The notes beneath the pieces were generated by a model that was given only the letters and a program-made list of their open reading frames with translations, had not been told where the DNA came from and searched no databases. The position numbers were made by a program, and so were the translations under genes. 64,000 nucleotides of DNA, from positions 26,365,565 to 26,429,564 of the forward strand of contig CM050451.1 of NCBI GenBank assembly GCA_027563935.2, given 5' to 3'. This DNA is from Costus lasius. Its lineage: Eukaryota; Streptophyta; Magnoliopsida; Zingiberales; Costaceae. Below, in pieces: positions 43,821 to 54,606 of the stretch (position 1 is the stretch's first letter; every line of letters begins with the position of its first letter).

Positions 43821-44813
43821 ATGTACCTTCCTTACCAAAACATTGTATCCACTCCTTGCTTGGCAAAGAAAGGATTTAGGTTTGAAATAAAAGAGAACTT
43901 ATGTTCTTTTTCTTTTGCAAACATGTTTTATGGGAAGGGTACTTTGTGCAACGGACCGCATGTCTTGGACATGGATAGCTCTATTTGTAACATAAATAAT
44001 AAAAGGACCAAACTGAGTGGTTCAGTTGGTGCTTTCCTACGGCATTGTCGATTAGTCCATATAAACAAGAATCGCATTCGACAACTCCATGAAAATGGGT
44101 TGTTAGATTCAAGTTCCTTGGAGGAATTTGATACTTGTGAATCTTGTTTATTAGGGAAAATGACAAAGGCGCCCTTCACCAAGACTGGTGAGAGGGCAGG
44201 AGGTTTATTAAATCTCATACATACTGACGTGTATGGGCCTTTCAATAAACAAGCCAGAGGAAGGTACAACTACTTCATCGCGTTTACTGATGACTTCAGT
44301 AAATATGGTTATGTCTATCTGATTAGACATAAGTCTGAATCCTTTGAGAAATTTAAGGAGTTTAGACATGAAGTAGAAAACCAGCTTGGTAGATCCATTA
44401 AGGCTCTTCGATCAGATCGTGGTGGAAAGTACCTGAGCGGTGAGTTCTTTGACTATCTGAGAGAGTGTGGGATCATATCCCAACTCACTCCTCCTGGAAC
44501 ACCTCAATGGAATGATGTGTCTGAAAGGAGAAATCGAACTTTGTTGGACATGGTTCGATCTATGATGAGTCATGCAACTCTACCTCCCTCATTCTGTGGA
44601 CATGCACTTGAGACAGCTTCTCTAATACTGAATAATGTTCCATCTGAGAGTGTCTCAAAGATTCCATACGAGGTATGGAGTAGGAGACGCCCTAATCTCA
44701 CTTTTATCAGGATCTGCGGATGTAAGGCTTATGTCAAACGTCAGGATTTTAGCAAGCTAGAACCTAGATCTGATAAATGTGTGTTTGTGGGGTATCCTAA
44801 GGAAACTAAATGA
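43821..44813 (+). pseudogene. Copia integrase
   Basis: 330 open residues. Zinc module: HCRLVHINKNRI...CESCLLGKMTKAPF. Core: NLIHTDVYGPF (Asp), LRSDRGGKYLSGEF (Asp), WNDVSERRNRTLLDM (Glu), all three catalytic residues kept. Then the IPYEVWSRRRPNL and CVFVGYPKETK blocks. It ends in TGA (GGA in the family). It is the longest intact piece of this element. Confidence 0.87.
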
Positions 44814-46155
44814 TACTACTTCTATGTCCCAACCGAGAACAAAGTTTTTGTTGCTTGGGGTGCTGTCTTTCTAGAGAAAGAATTTCTCATGAAAGAAGTT
44901 AGTGGGAGGAAGTTTGACTTGGATGAGGACCAAGTGCAACCATAAAGACAAAGAGATGGAATTTGAGCCACCTGCACCGGTTGCTAGGCAACCTGAGGCT
45001 CAGACACAGGCCCCATGTAGGTCTGGGAGGTTTCGTCGTGCACCTAAGAGGTATGGGTCGCTGCCGACCCAACACGACGGGATCTTCATCATTAAGGATG
45101 AACCCAGGACTTATGATGAGGCGGTCAGTGGACCGGACTCCGAGAGATGGCTTGAGGCCATGCGATCCGAGATGGATTCCATGTCGGCTAACCAAGTCTG
45201 GGATTTGGTTGAGCTGCCTGATGGGGTAAAACCCATAGGGTGTAAATAGGTCTTCAAGAGGAAGACAGACATGGATGGCAAAATAGTTACCTATAAGGGT
45301 AGACTAGTGGCTAAAGGATTTAAACAAGTCCACGGGGTGGACTATGATGAAACCTTCTCGCCAGTTGCCATGATCAAATCCATTTGGATTCTGCTTGCTA
45401 TAGCTGCATATCATGACTATGAGATATGGCAGATGGATGTGAAGACAACGTTCCTTAACGGGAAGCTGACTGAGGATGTGTATATGTCACAACCTGATGG
45501 CTTCATCTATCCTGCGGAGGCTAGTAAGGTCTGCAGGCTAAAGAAATCTATTTATGGATTAAAGCAAGCATCTCGAAGTTAGAATCTTCAGTTTGATGAA
45601 GCTGTGAGAGATTATGGCTTTATCAAAAGTGAAGATGACGCCTGTGTATACAGAAAATTCAGTGGGAGCTTGGTGACTTTTCTGGTCATGTATGTCGATG
45701 ACATATTGCTCATCGGAAACGACATCCCTAGTCTTCAAACTGTGAAGACATGGTTGGGGAAATATTTTGAGATGAAAGACTTAGGGGAGGCCGCCTATAT
45801 TCTAGGCGTGAGGATCTACCGGGATAGATCCAAGAGGCTCTTGGCCCTTAGTCAGAGTACCCACATTGATAAGGTCCTGGAGAGGTTCAACTTGGAGCAA
45901 TCCAAGAAAGGATACCTTCCAGTGAGAGATGGTCTTACTCTCTCAAAGAGCCAGTGTCCTACAACACGGGCTGAGAGGGATAACATGAGTCAAATTCCCT
46001 ATGCTTCGGCAATGGGATCAATCATGTATGCAATCCTGTGTACTAGACCAGATGTGGGTTATGCTGTAAGTATAACCAGCCGATACCAATCCAATCCAGG
46101 TTTGCAGCACTGGGTGGCTGTAAAGAATATCCTTGAGTTTCCTGAAAAGGACTAA
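44814..46155 (+). pseudogene. Copia reverse transcriptase
   Basis: Linker (44902-45245) with DEPRTYDEAVSGPDSERWL and EMDSMSANQVWDLVELP. TAG at 45247 (Trp in the family, GCKWVFKRK). Then RLVAKGFKQVHGVDYDETF, MDVKTTFLNGKLTEDVYM, TAG near 45580 (Trp), the catalytic YVDDILLIGNDI intact, DLGEAAYILGVRIYRD. A frameshift at about 46135 follows. Confidence 0.87.
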
Positions 46156-46675
46156 GGATTTATTCTGTATGGTCTACGGGGACTGGAAGAGCTCAGTGTG
46201 CAGGGCTTCACTGATGAGTCATTCCAGTCTGATCCTGACGACTTCAGATCGCAGACCAGCTATTTGTTTAAGATGGTTGGAGGTGTTGTATGCTAAAAGA
46301 GCTTCAAGCAATCCACCATAGCTAATTCTACAACCGAAGCTGAGTATGTGGTTGCTTCTGAGGCAGCCAATGAAGTCGTTTGGATCAGGAAGTTCTTTAC
46401 TGAACTTCAGGTGGTTCCAAGTGCAATGGATCCCATTGAGCTCTACTATGACAACAATGGGAACTGCACATGTTAAGGAACCACAGTCTCATCAAAGGTC
46501 CAAACACATACTCAGGAGATTTCGCCTGATCAGAGAGATCATTGATCGAGGTCATGTCAAGATTAGCAGAGTTGACACAGAGAGCAATCTAGCCGACCCA
46601 CTAACTAAGGCTTTGGCGCAGCAGAAGCATGATGGTCGTACTAGAGATATGGGGTTGAGGTTGCTCAACCTCTAG
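46133..46675 (+). pseudogene. Copia RNase H
   Basis: In shifting frames: LEFLKRTKDLFCMVYGD, TTEAEYVVASEAANEVVWIR (in frame with 46330-46385), ELYYDNNG, RRFRLIREIIDRGHVKI and NLADPLTKALAQQKHDG. At least two frame changes. It ends 20 bases before the 3' LTR. Confidence 0.8.
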
Positions 46676-46685
46676 GTCTTAGTGC

Positions 46686-46695
46686 AAGTGGAAGA
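46686..46695 (+). promoter_or_regulatory. Polypurine tract of the copia element
   Basis: AAGTGGAAGA one base before the TGTTGG start of the 3' LTR, close to the AAGTGGGAGA tract usual for plant copia elements. Confidence 0.8.
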
Positions 46696-46696
46696 T

Positions 46697-48787
46697 TGTT
46701 GGTGTATATGCCCTAGGACCTAGTTTTGGTCCATCTTTGTACTACTTAACTCTGATATTCATATATCTTTCTGGCATTGTCGTTATCATTGTTTGTCTAC
46801 ACCTGCGATTGTGTACTTACATGATAATGTCCCTCGAGACAGATTAGATCTGTGCTCAAATGATTGTCCCCAGTCGATGTACCTGAGTGGATATGGGACA
46901 GCTCTGGTACTTGTGAGACTGGTATGTGGGCTGGTTAGGCACATGGTGCTAACGCAGACACATGGGTATATCATTGGAGGATATACTGGATAGACCCGCT
47001 GTGAGGCTATGACTTGGTGTCATGAGTTATCCTCACAAGTGACAGGAGATGCATTGATCCCTTGACTTGAGGTCATTGACCATTCTATATGGTTAGGGAC
47101 TTGCTTTGATACAACCTAACACCTCGCCGTAGTTGGGAGGTCATAACGGTTGTCATTGAGCATGTCACGACCCATATGAGAAGGACAATGGACAGACACA
47201 GGATTTGCCCCTTCCTTAGGGAAGTATGATATCCATGGAGCTCCTCTATGGTTCTATGACTGAGAGTGTATGGCCATACCCAGGTGAGAACCTAATTTAG
47301 TCATAACCATGTGATTGGGTGAAAACAAGTGGTGACACACTTGTCCAATCGGATATCAGTTCGGCAAAGAGACTGTAATGCATCTGTACCTAGTTGCGAT
47401 GATGGGGATGTCGATGTCGATATCCATTCCAATGACCTAGGTAGCAGCGATGCACTGCTAGGTGCCACTCACTGCTTGTGATGACCTTTGGTTAGCACTG
47501 CCAGCGTTAGAGGAACCTACAGGGTCGCACACCTTGATACTCGAGTTTTCATATTGATCGGGTAGCCTTTAGATCGAGTTATTGGATAACTCGGATCTAT
47601 TTGGGAGATTTCATCAGCGCCAATGGGCCTGATGAGATGGAAAAAACTTATTGGAGCCAACTTCCATTTTTAGCATATTGATCAAATTAACCATGGTTAA
47701 CCTCATTTGACCATGGGTTAAATTGGATTGGATCCAATAGCTTGGTTAACATGCATAATGGACTTTGGGCTTGGCCCATTGTTTAGTTGGGCTTGCTAAT
47801 AAGTTGTATTGAAGGGCTATGAGGCTTGAAGGGTATAATGGGGATGAATTAATAGGATAGGCGCATATGGGATTCTAGTTGGACTAGAATTTGCGCCTAT
47901 GCCTTGTTTGGTATCTCCTAGGTGATTAAATCAAATTGGATTTGAATAAATCACCCAAGATAATTGATTGGATTGTGTTTGACAATTGTGGGCTGATTAT
48001 TAACATAATTAGAGTCCTAATTGGATTAGGACTTGCGCCCAAGCCACATTAGGCAATCCATTATATTGCCTTGACTAGGTCTAGGCGCATAGATGGGATT
48101 AATGCCTCATATGGCATGATATGGGCGCATATGGCTTATACTTGCTTTGGCAAGTCTTAGGCGCATATGGGAGTGGAGATTTAATCAGTATATTTGATTA
48201 AATAATCTCCTAGAATCATGCCCTAATTGTCAACACTTGCCTTTCTCCCCTAACCGCCTCTTGCTCCTATAAATAAGCCCTTGCCGCCCCCTCTCTTGAT
48301 GATGCTAATTCCTTGGAGGCGTGAAGCATTAGAGGGCGACAGCTTGGAGGGCTTGAAGCTCTTCTTCTTCCATCAAGGGCGCAAGCATGCTTCACCTCTT
48401 CCTTTCCTTGGCGCAAAGGAACAAGAAGGCTTGCGGCGTTCCCTTCTCCTTCCATCTCCTTGGCGCATCACATCTTGGTGGTGGCGCAAGTTGCTTGGAT
48501 AACTCTCCTAAGGCATGGATCTTCTTCCCGAGGCTAGCACCGGGCAAGGAAGAAGAAAACTTGAGGAATCCGTGTGTGTGAGACTGCAGAGGGTGAACAC
48601 TTGGGCGCCTTCATCGACATCGGCTTCTAATTGCTTAAAGGTACTTACTATCACATCGTGTCGACCCCCTCGCAAGAGATCTTCACTGGGTTTTTGGGAT
48701 CGGCCTGTTTCGGGGACATTCTTCCGCTGCGTAAAATGTATGTCCATGACACTGAAAATTGTAAAATGTCCCCGGGGTTTCCCAACA
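46697..48787 (+). repeat. 3' LTR of the copia element
   Basis: 2091 bp, the same length as the 5' LTR. Differences seen include 46771 (T for C), 46821 (A for T) and clusters near 48527-48600; about 17 in total. Confidence 0.95.
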
Positions 48788-49560
48788 GAATTGGGAAAAG
48801 TGTTACTTTATGGTTAGACAGGGGATAGTTTTGGGCCATCTTGTTTCAGAGAGAGGGATTGAAGTGGACAAGGCCAAGATAGAAGTGATTGAAAAGTTAG
48901 CACCACCCACCACTATCAAGGAGATCAGGAGCTTTTTGGGACATGCAGGGTTTTACAGGAGATTCATCAGGGACTTCTCTAAACTTGCTAAACCTTTAAC
49001 TGATTTACTTTGTAAAGATGTCAAATTCTGCTTTGATGAGAAATGTCTGTTTGCTTTTCAGGAGTTAAAGAAAGCTTTGGTTTCAGCACCCATCATTCAA
49101 CCCCCAGATTGGGACTTGCCCTTTGAACTCATGTGCGACACCAGTGATTATGTAGTGGGAGCAGTCTTGGGACAGAGAAAAGATAAGAAACCTCATGTTA
49201 TTCACTATGCCAGCAAGACTTTAGATGAGACATAGAAAAATTACACCACCACTGAGAAAGAACTATTGGCCATAGTATTTGCTTTTGATAAATTTAGGTC
49301 ATACTTAATTAACTCCAAAGTGGTAGTGTACACTGACCATGCAGCTGTGAAATACTTAATGTAGAAAAAAGATAGCAAACCACGATTACTCAGATGGATT
49401 TTACTTCTGCAAGAATATGATTTGGAGATTAAAGACAAAAAGGGATCAGAAAACCTTGTTGCAGATCATCTCTCAAGAATAATGGTAGACACTGAAAAGA
49501 ATAAAGAGATCAATGATTCCTTCCTTGAAGAATAGCTTTTAACCATTGAACAGATCAGAG
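48788..49560 (+). pseudogene. C: end of RT and RNase H
   Basis: It resumes the RT cut at 39290 (NWEKCYFMVRQG), then [38 protein letters not shown] and RNase [63 protein letters not shown]. Stops TAG at 49233, 49362 and 49533. One frame throughout. Confidence 0.88.
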
Positions 49561-50876
49561 CTCCCTGGTATGCTGATATAGTAAATTACCTTATTGCTAA
49601 TGTTTTTCCTCCTAATTTGAACTACCAATAAAGGAAGAAGTTCTTGGCTGAGGTAAAACACTATTTTTGGGATGAGTCTTATGTGTTTAGAAGATGTACA
49701 GACGGTATTTTTAGAAGATGTGTACCTGAAGAAGAAATCACAGATATTTTGTGCCAATGTCATGGATCCTCTTATGGTGGTCATGTCGGTACTGAAAAGA
49801 CTGCTTATAAATTGTTACAATCAGGATTTTATTGGCCTACCATTTTCAAAGATGCTAGAAACTTTGTGTTATCTTGTGATAGATGTCAAAGAACGGGGAA
49901 CATTAGTAGAAAACATGAGATGTCACTGTCCAACATTCTTGAAGTTGAAATATTTGATGTTTGGGGGATAGACTTTATGGGACCTTTCCCATCTTCAGGA
50001 GGTAACAAGTACATTCTGGTAGCAGTTGACTATGTTTCAAAATGGGTTGAAGCTCTTGCTTCACCGACCAATGATTCAAGAGTTGTTGCGAAATTTTTCA
50101 AAAAGATCATATTTCCACGGTATGGGACCCCGCAGGTAGTAATCCGTGATGGAGGCTCACATTTCATAGAACACAAATTTTCAGCCTTACTTAGAAAATA
50201 TGGGGTGAATCATAGAGTGGCAATGCCTTATCATCCTCAAACAAGTGGACAAGTGGAGATATCAAATAGAGAAATCAAGGGGATTTTAAAGAAGACAGTG
50301 TCACGCACTAGGAAATATTGGGCATTCAAACTTGATGATGCCTTGTGGGCATACCAGACTGCTTTTAAAACACTAATAGGAATGTCTCCATTTCAATTGA
50401 TTTATGGAAAATCATGTCATTTGCCTGTAGAACTTGAGCATAAAGCATACTGGGCAATCAAGATGCTAAATTTCGACCTGAAGAGTGCGGGAGAAAAACG
50501 GAGATTACAATTAAATGAGCTAGATGAAATTAGACTCTCTGCGTATGAGAATGTAAAAATTTACAAGGAGAGGACAAAAAGATGGCACGATCGACATATT
50601 TTCAGGAGAGATTTCCAACTAGGTGACTTTGTTCTTTTATTCAATTCTAGATTGAGACTTTTTCCTGGAAAACTTAAATCTCGATGGTCTGGACCTTTTC
50701 AGGTGAAGAAAATTTATCCCTACGGAGCTGTGGGCATATGGAGTAAAGATACAGGTGAATTTAAAGTTAATGGACAAAGATTGAAACACTATTATCAAGA
50801 AGAACTGATTGAAGAAAAGGAGAGCTTTTACCTCGACGAACCAAGATCAAATTTGAGTGCAGAAGGGTTAAGCTAA
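49561..50876 (+). pseudogene. Integrase of element C (410-residue open frame)
   Basis: TAA at 49629, then open to the natural TAA at 50874. Zinc module CHGSSYGGH...CDRCQRTG; core [21 protein letters not shown], and [14 protein letters not shown], so the D-D-E triad is kept. Then [64 protein letters not shown] and [14 protein letters not shown]. It inserts element DNA into the genome. It is the best-preserved pol domain among the Athila-like elements here. Confidence 0.9.
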
Positions 50877-50895
50877 TGACCTTAAATTAGCGCTT

Positions 50896-50913
50896 CTTGG
50901 GAGGCAACCCGAG
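50896..50913 (+). other. Hairpin H1 after pol in C
   Basis: CTTGGGAGGCAACCCGAG, 20 bases after the pol stop, preceded by GACCTTAAATTAGCGCTT. One pair is a G-T wobble. Confidence 0.85.
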
Positions 50914-51577
50914 CTTTCTAACTTTATTTTTGCTTTCTTTCATTTACTTTATCTAGGTTTCTTTTCAGAACTAATTTTTAATTTTTGTAGGGAACTTTGG
51001 TGGAAGTAACTCAAAGGCGAGAGTGGGTAGAGTCTTGTGAGTATCACTTTTCTCTTATATCTTTCGTCTTTCAGTTTCTGTATCTTATCGATATTTTATG
51101 TGTTGAAAGGAAGGATGTTTCTTCTGCATATCTGTGTCCGCCGGCACTACTACTCTATTTTTCATGCTTATCTTTTTGATCTTCGATGAAATTTTTTATG
51201 ATGATGAGTAAATTTTGATATGAATGGCCTTGATCTAACTTTTGAAATTATTGTATATGACTTGATTGATATTTGATGTTGATTGGTGAATCCAAAATTG
51301 AGACTAGAATAAGGCCTATCATGTCAAATTTATTTCTCTTATACATATCTACTTTTGAAATTCTTCATTGGTTGAGGAGTAAGATTTTAGGGAGATATGT
51401 TGTTTGAAAATTTTGATTTAAAAGTGAAACTACTTCTTGAATAAAATCAGCATATGAGTATGAATATTTGAATTGATATTGATTGATTAGTCTAATTGAG
51501 GTTTTGTTTATTTTACTATTTGTTGGGAAAAAGAATCCAAAATCCACACAAAAATAGTGAGAGACTCCCCTACTTGG

Positions 51578-51598
51578 CACTGTGTAAAATTGACAGTG
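51578..51598 (+). other. Middle hairpin of C
   Basis: Stem CACTGT...ACAGTG in the phrase CTACTTGGCAC...GTGGTACCG. Confidence 0.8.
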
Positions 51599-52144
51599 GT
51601 ACCGAACGACATGGGTTGAAGTCTAAAAAGAAATGAGAGGAATCTATTCACATTAACTCCACTGTCTTTGGTAACGATTCCCAATATCAAAAAGACATGA
51701 GTTCTATTACACTGACTATGTGGTCAGTGTACTCCGATTTCGTCACCAGAAAAAAGATGGTAATCGAATTAGAGAATGTGATTGATGCAAAAAGAAACAA
51801 AAAGTATGTATCTATGTAGGTACATACCTTCCAAAAACAAAAGGAAAAAGAAAAATATGAGTGGAAAAAGATTTCGGATATCCTATTCCTGTAAGCAAAA
51901 GTATGATAAACCTAAACTGAAAATTGGATAAAGTCTTGAGATTGAAATTCTTTCTCTTATGCAAGTTCAGAAGTTTTATTTGACTAAGTTGTGGATCTTG
52001 AGAATTGGATTTAGAAGATGATATATCTGTCTTAAAATTTTATAATGCAATTAATAAAGAATTTTCATTGGTGATTGTATGTTAGAAATTTATTTTCCAT
52101 GAGAAAGTCTATGCATATGATCAATTCTTGAATTTTCTTGGTTT

Positions 52145-52162
52145 TTTCTTGAGGACAAGCAA
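52145..52162 (+). other. Hairpin H2 before C's 3' LTR
   Basis: TTTCTTGAGGACAAGCAA. One base differs from the other families, leaving a shorter perfect core (CTTGAGGACAAG). 19 bases before the LTR. Confidence 0.8.
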
Positions 52163-52741
52163 AGTTTGAGCCTTATGTGTTTGATGACACCGAAATTCAC
52201 CATGATTTCTATGCCATTTTATTGATATTTATGTGTCATATTCATAGACTTTGCTTGTTTTTATGCCATATTTTATCAATATCTGCGGAATCTACACTTT
52301 TTTCTGTTTTTGATTATTAGCAAGCAAAAAGGCATATTTTCCAGTCGATTTCGGGCAATCCAAGTGCATAATCAAACTCACAACATCAAAAGAAGATCAC
52401 ACATCAAATTTCAAAAGATTTGGAGCTTCAGAGAAAATTACGGCACCCCCAATATATGTTTTACGGTACCGTAATTTAGAGGTTTTCTGGACAGAGAATT
52501 TCATGTGATTACGGCATTACCGTAAACATCTTTACGGTGCCGTATTTCGGGACATTTTTTATCAGAGAAACGATGGAGTTTACGATACCACCGTAAAGAA
52601 CTTTACGGTACCGTAAGTCGAACCGATTTTCAACCAGAAAAATTATTGACATTACGGCACTACTGTAAGGAACTTTATGGTACCGTAATTCCAAAAGAAT
52701 TTTGAACCGAGGACTCACTGTCCCGATTACGGCACTGCCGT

Positions 52742-53268
52742 TGTAATACCCCGAGTATAGTCCCACATTGCAAGTGGGAGAAACTATTATGTGGTTTATA
52801 AGGCTTAGTGGGCTTGCTATTGTTAACTTGGGCTTAAGCATTTTAATAGATTGGGCCATGTTGCAAATCGGCTCACCAAGTTAATAAATAGTTTGCTTAC
52901 TAAGTGGGTTGTAATAAATGGTATCAGAGCAAAACTTAGTCCAAAGCATGGTGAGAGGCCAATAGGAAAGGGCTACCGAGGATGGTGGAGCCACCTTTGG
53001 GCTGACCTCACATGCTGCCGACTAAGGGATGATTCTTGGGCATGTGTTAAGGTTTGGGCTTGACGAGGACGTCAAGTCTTAAGTGGGGGAGATTGTAATA
53101 CCCCGAGTATAGTCCCACATTGCAAGTGGGAGAAACTATTATGTGGTTTATAAGGCTTAGTGGGCTTGCTATTGTTAACTTGGGCTTAAGCATTTTAATA
53201 AATTGGGCCACGTTGCAAATCGGCTCACCAAGTTAATGAATAGTTTGCTTACTAAGTGGGTCGTAACA
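52742..53268 (+). mobile_element. TRIM element in C's 3' LTR
   Basis: Two 175-bp direct repeats (52742-52916 and 53094-53268) starting TGTAATACCCCGAGTATAG and differing at only a few bases, ending TGTAATA/CGTAACA. Inside: an initiator-tRNA primer site (52919-52930), a 160-bp core without an open frame, and a purine tract AAGTGGGGGAGA (53081-53092). Perfect 5-bp duplication GCCGT at 52737-52741 and 53269-53273; the 5' LTR of C shows the empty site. Non-coding, so moved by another element's proteins; initiator-Met priming suggests a copia partner. Confidence 0.94.
52919..52930 (+). promoter_or_regulatory. Initiator Met-tRNA primer site of the TRIM
   Basis: TGGTATCAGAGC, complementary to initiator Met-tRNA, two bases after the first terminal repeat. 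Confidence 0.93.
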
Positions 53269-54601
53269 GCCGTAAATACCATTACGGTCGTAATTATAAC
53301 CTAGCTCGCGATTTTCCCGGTCAACTCCGAAGCCCGATTATTGCGTAGATGATTGCAATTGATCGAGGCCACTAAAGACATTTCGGTAAGAAGCAAATGG
53401 AGAGCCATCGACGAGACGAAGCCAAGCACACCAAAAGCCCTAATTTTTGTCCACCAGAGAGACAGAAATTGCCTCACACACATCCGCCTTAGGGTTCGCC
53501 GCCGGGAAGCTTCCAGCGCATCTCCGGCCGTGAATTTTGAGTGGAAGCTACGCATAGAGGAGGAGGAGGTGCACCTAAAGTTTCAACATGATCGGAGATC
53601 AGACGGAGGAGATATCACCACAAATCCGAGCGTCGCCGCTGTTGCGCCAAGATTACAGCCGTAAACGTTTTTACGGCCGTACCGTAATTCCTCCTTCTTC
53701 TCTGTTTTCGATTTCCTTCAACATGAATTATTGTAATCTTCCTCCCATGCAAGCTTAAACCTCTTTTGGGACATGGGGGAGTAATTCACTTAGTTTTTAA
53801 TGACTAGATGACTATTTTTCCATTATTCTGTCACGTTTAATCTTAGCATGATAATTTTACTCATGTGATGTTTGTTCTTAGACTCTCCTTAGATCTATAT
53901 TATTATTTATGTTTTAGAATTTTTGTTATTGACTGAAAAGTAATTGCTTGAGAATTTGGAACCCTAGAATTGCATGATAGGAACCCCTTTTAGGTTAGCT
54001 CTTACTTGTTTAATTCTAGTAATCTTATTGCCATGATAATAACATAAATCTAGGATTGAGTCTAAGTATCTCAAACGTGGAGATCTTGTGTGAAAGCAAA
54101 GATCGGAACGTTGGAGAGCCTTGAGTAAAACTAGTGTTGAGATTCGGATGCATGAGAGTGATCCTTGAATTTCCACTAGAGATTTTCAACCTAGAATTCG
54201 GATGTACGAAAGTGATCCTTGAGTTTTTTCGTTTGATGATTTACTTATCTTTAGCTTGGGATAAATCTTGCGCGAGAGCGAGGATTGATCTCTGCATGGT
54301 TGTCTGCATGAAAGTGAGACAACCCTTTTATTAAAGTATATTACATCTTTATCATGTTGACATTAAACTGACACAATCACTATTCATATCTAGTCATAAA
54401 AATTAGAGTGAATGAAACCCTAGTCCCAGCCTCTCTCTCTGATAACTCCGTTTTAGTGCTTTGGTCTTCGTTTGCTAGTTTGCACTCTTTCGATTTCCTA
54501 GATAGTGAAAAATCAATTATTCGGTACTCAGCAGCATAGGTCCCTGTGGATTTGATACTTTCTTTATTACTTCGAGTATCCATACACTTGTGGACACAAC
54601 A

Positions 54602-54606
54602 ATTAT
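54602..54606. repeat. Target-site duplication of C, right copy
   Basis: ATTAT, pairing with 34400-34404. Confidence 0.93.

Larger units (their letters stand above)
39291..48787 (+). mobile_element. Ty1/copia retrotransposon inserted in C's RT
   Basis: Two LTRs of exactly 2091 bp (39291-41381 and 46697-48787) that differ at about 17 positions by eye, an initiator-Met-tRNA primer site, and a copia-order pol (protease, integrase, RT, RNase H). Total 9497 bp. Gag is mostly missing and pol has several stops. The wording of integrase and RT is Tork/Angela-like; lineage is a guess. Confidence 0.94.
50914..52181 (+). other. C: 3' non-coding region
   Basis: AT-rich. A 60-codon frame (50997-51179) is not recognisable. 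It contains the middle hairpin (51578-51598), a segment shared with A (51690-51770) and hairpin H2 (52145-52162). Confidence 0.6.
34405..54601 (+). mobile_element. Element C: Athila-like gag-pol retrotransposon, with copia and TRIM insertions
   Basis: LTRs 34405-36320 and 52182-54601 with ATTAT on both sides. Without the copia element, the TRIM and their duplications it is about 10.2 kb. Gag, protease, RT, RNase H and integrase are all present in order, with stops and three frameshifts before the copia insertion and four stops after it. No third ORF is recognisable in 50914-52181. Confidence 0.93.
52182..54601 (+). repeat. 3' LTR of element C, carrying a TRIM
   Basis: TGATGACACCGAAATTC...GGACACAACA, partner of 34405-36320. 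It is 2420 bp because of the 527-bp TRIM plus its 5-bp duplication. Followed by ATTAT. Confidence 0.94.
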
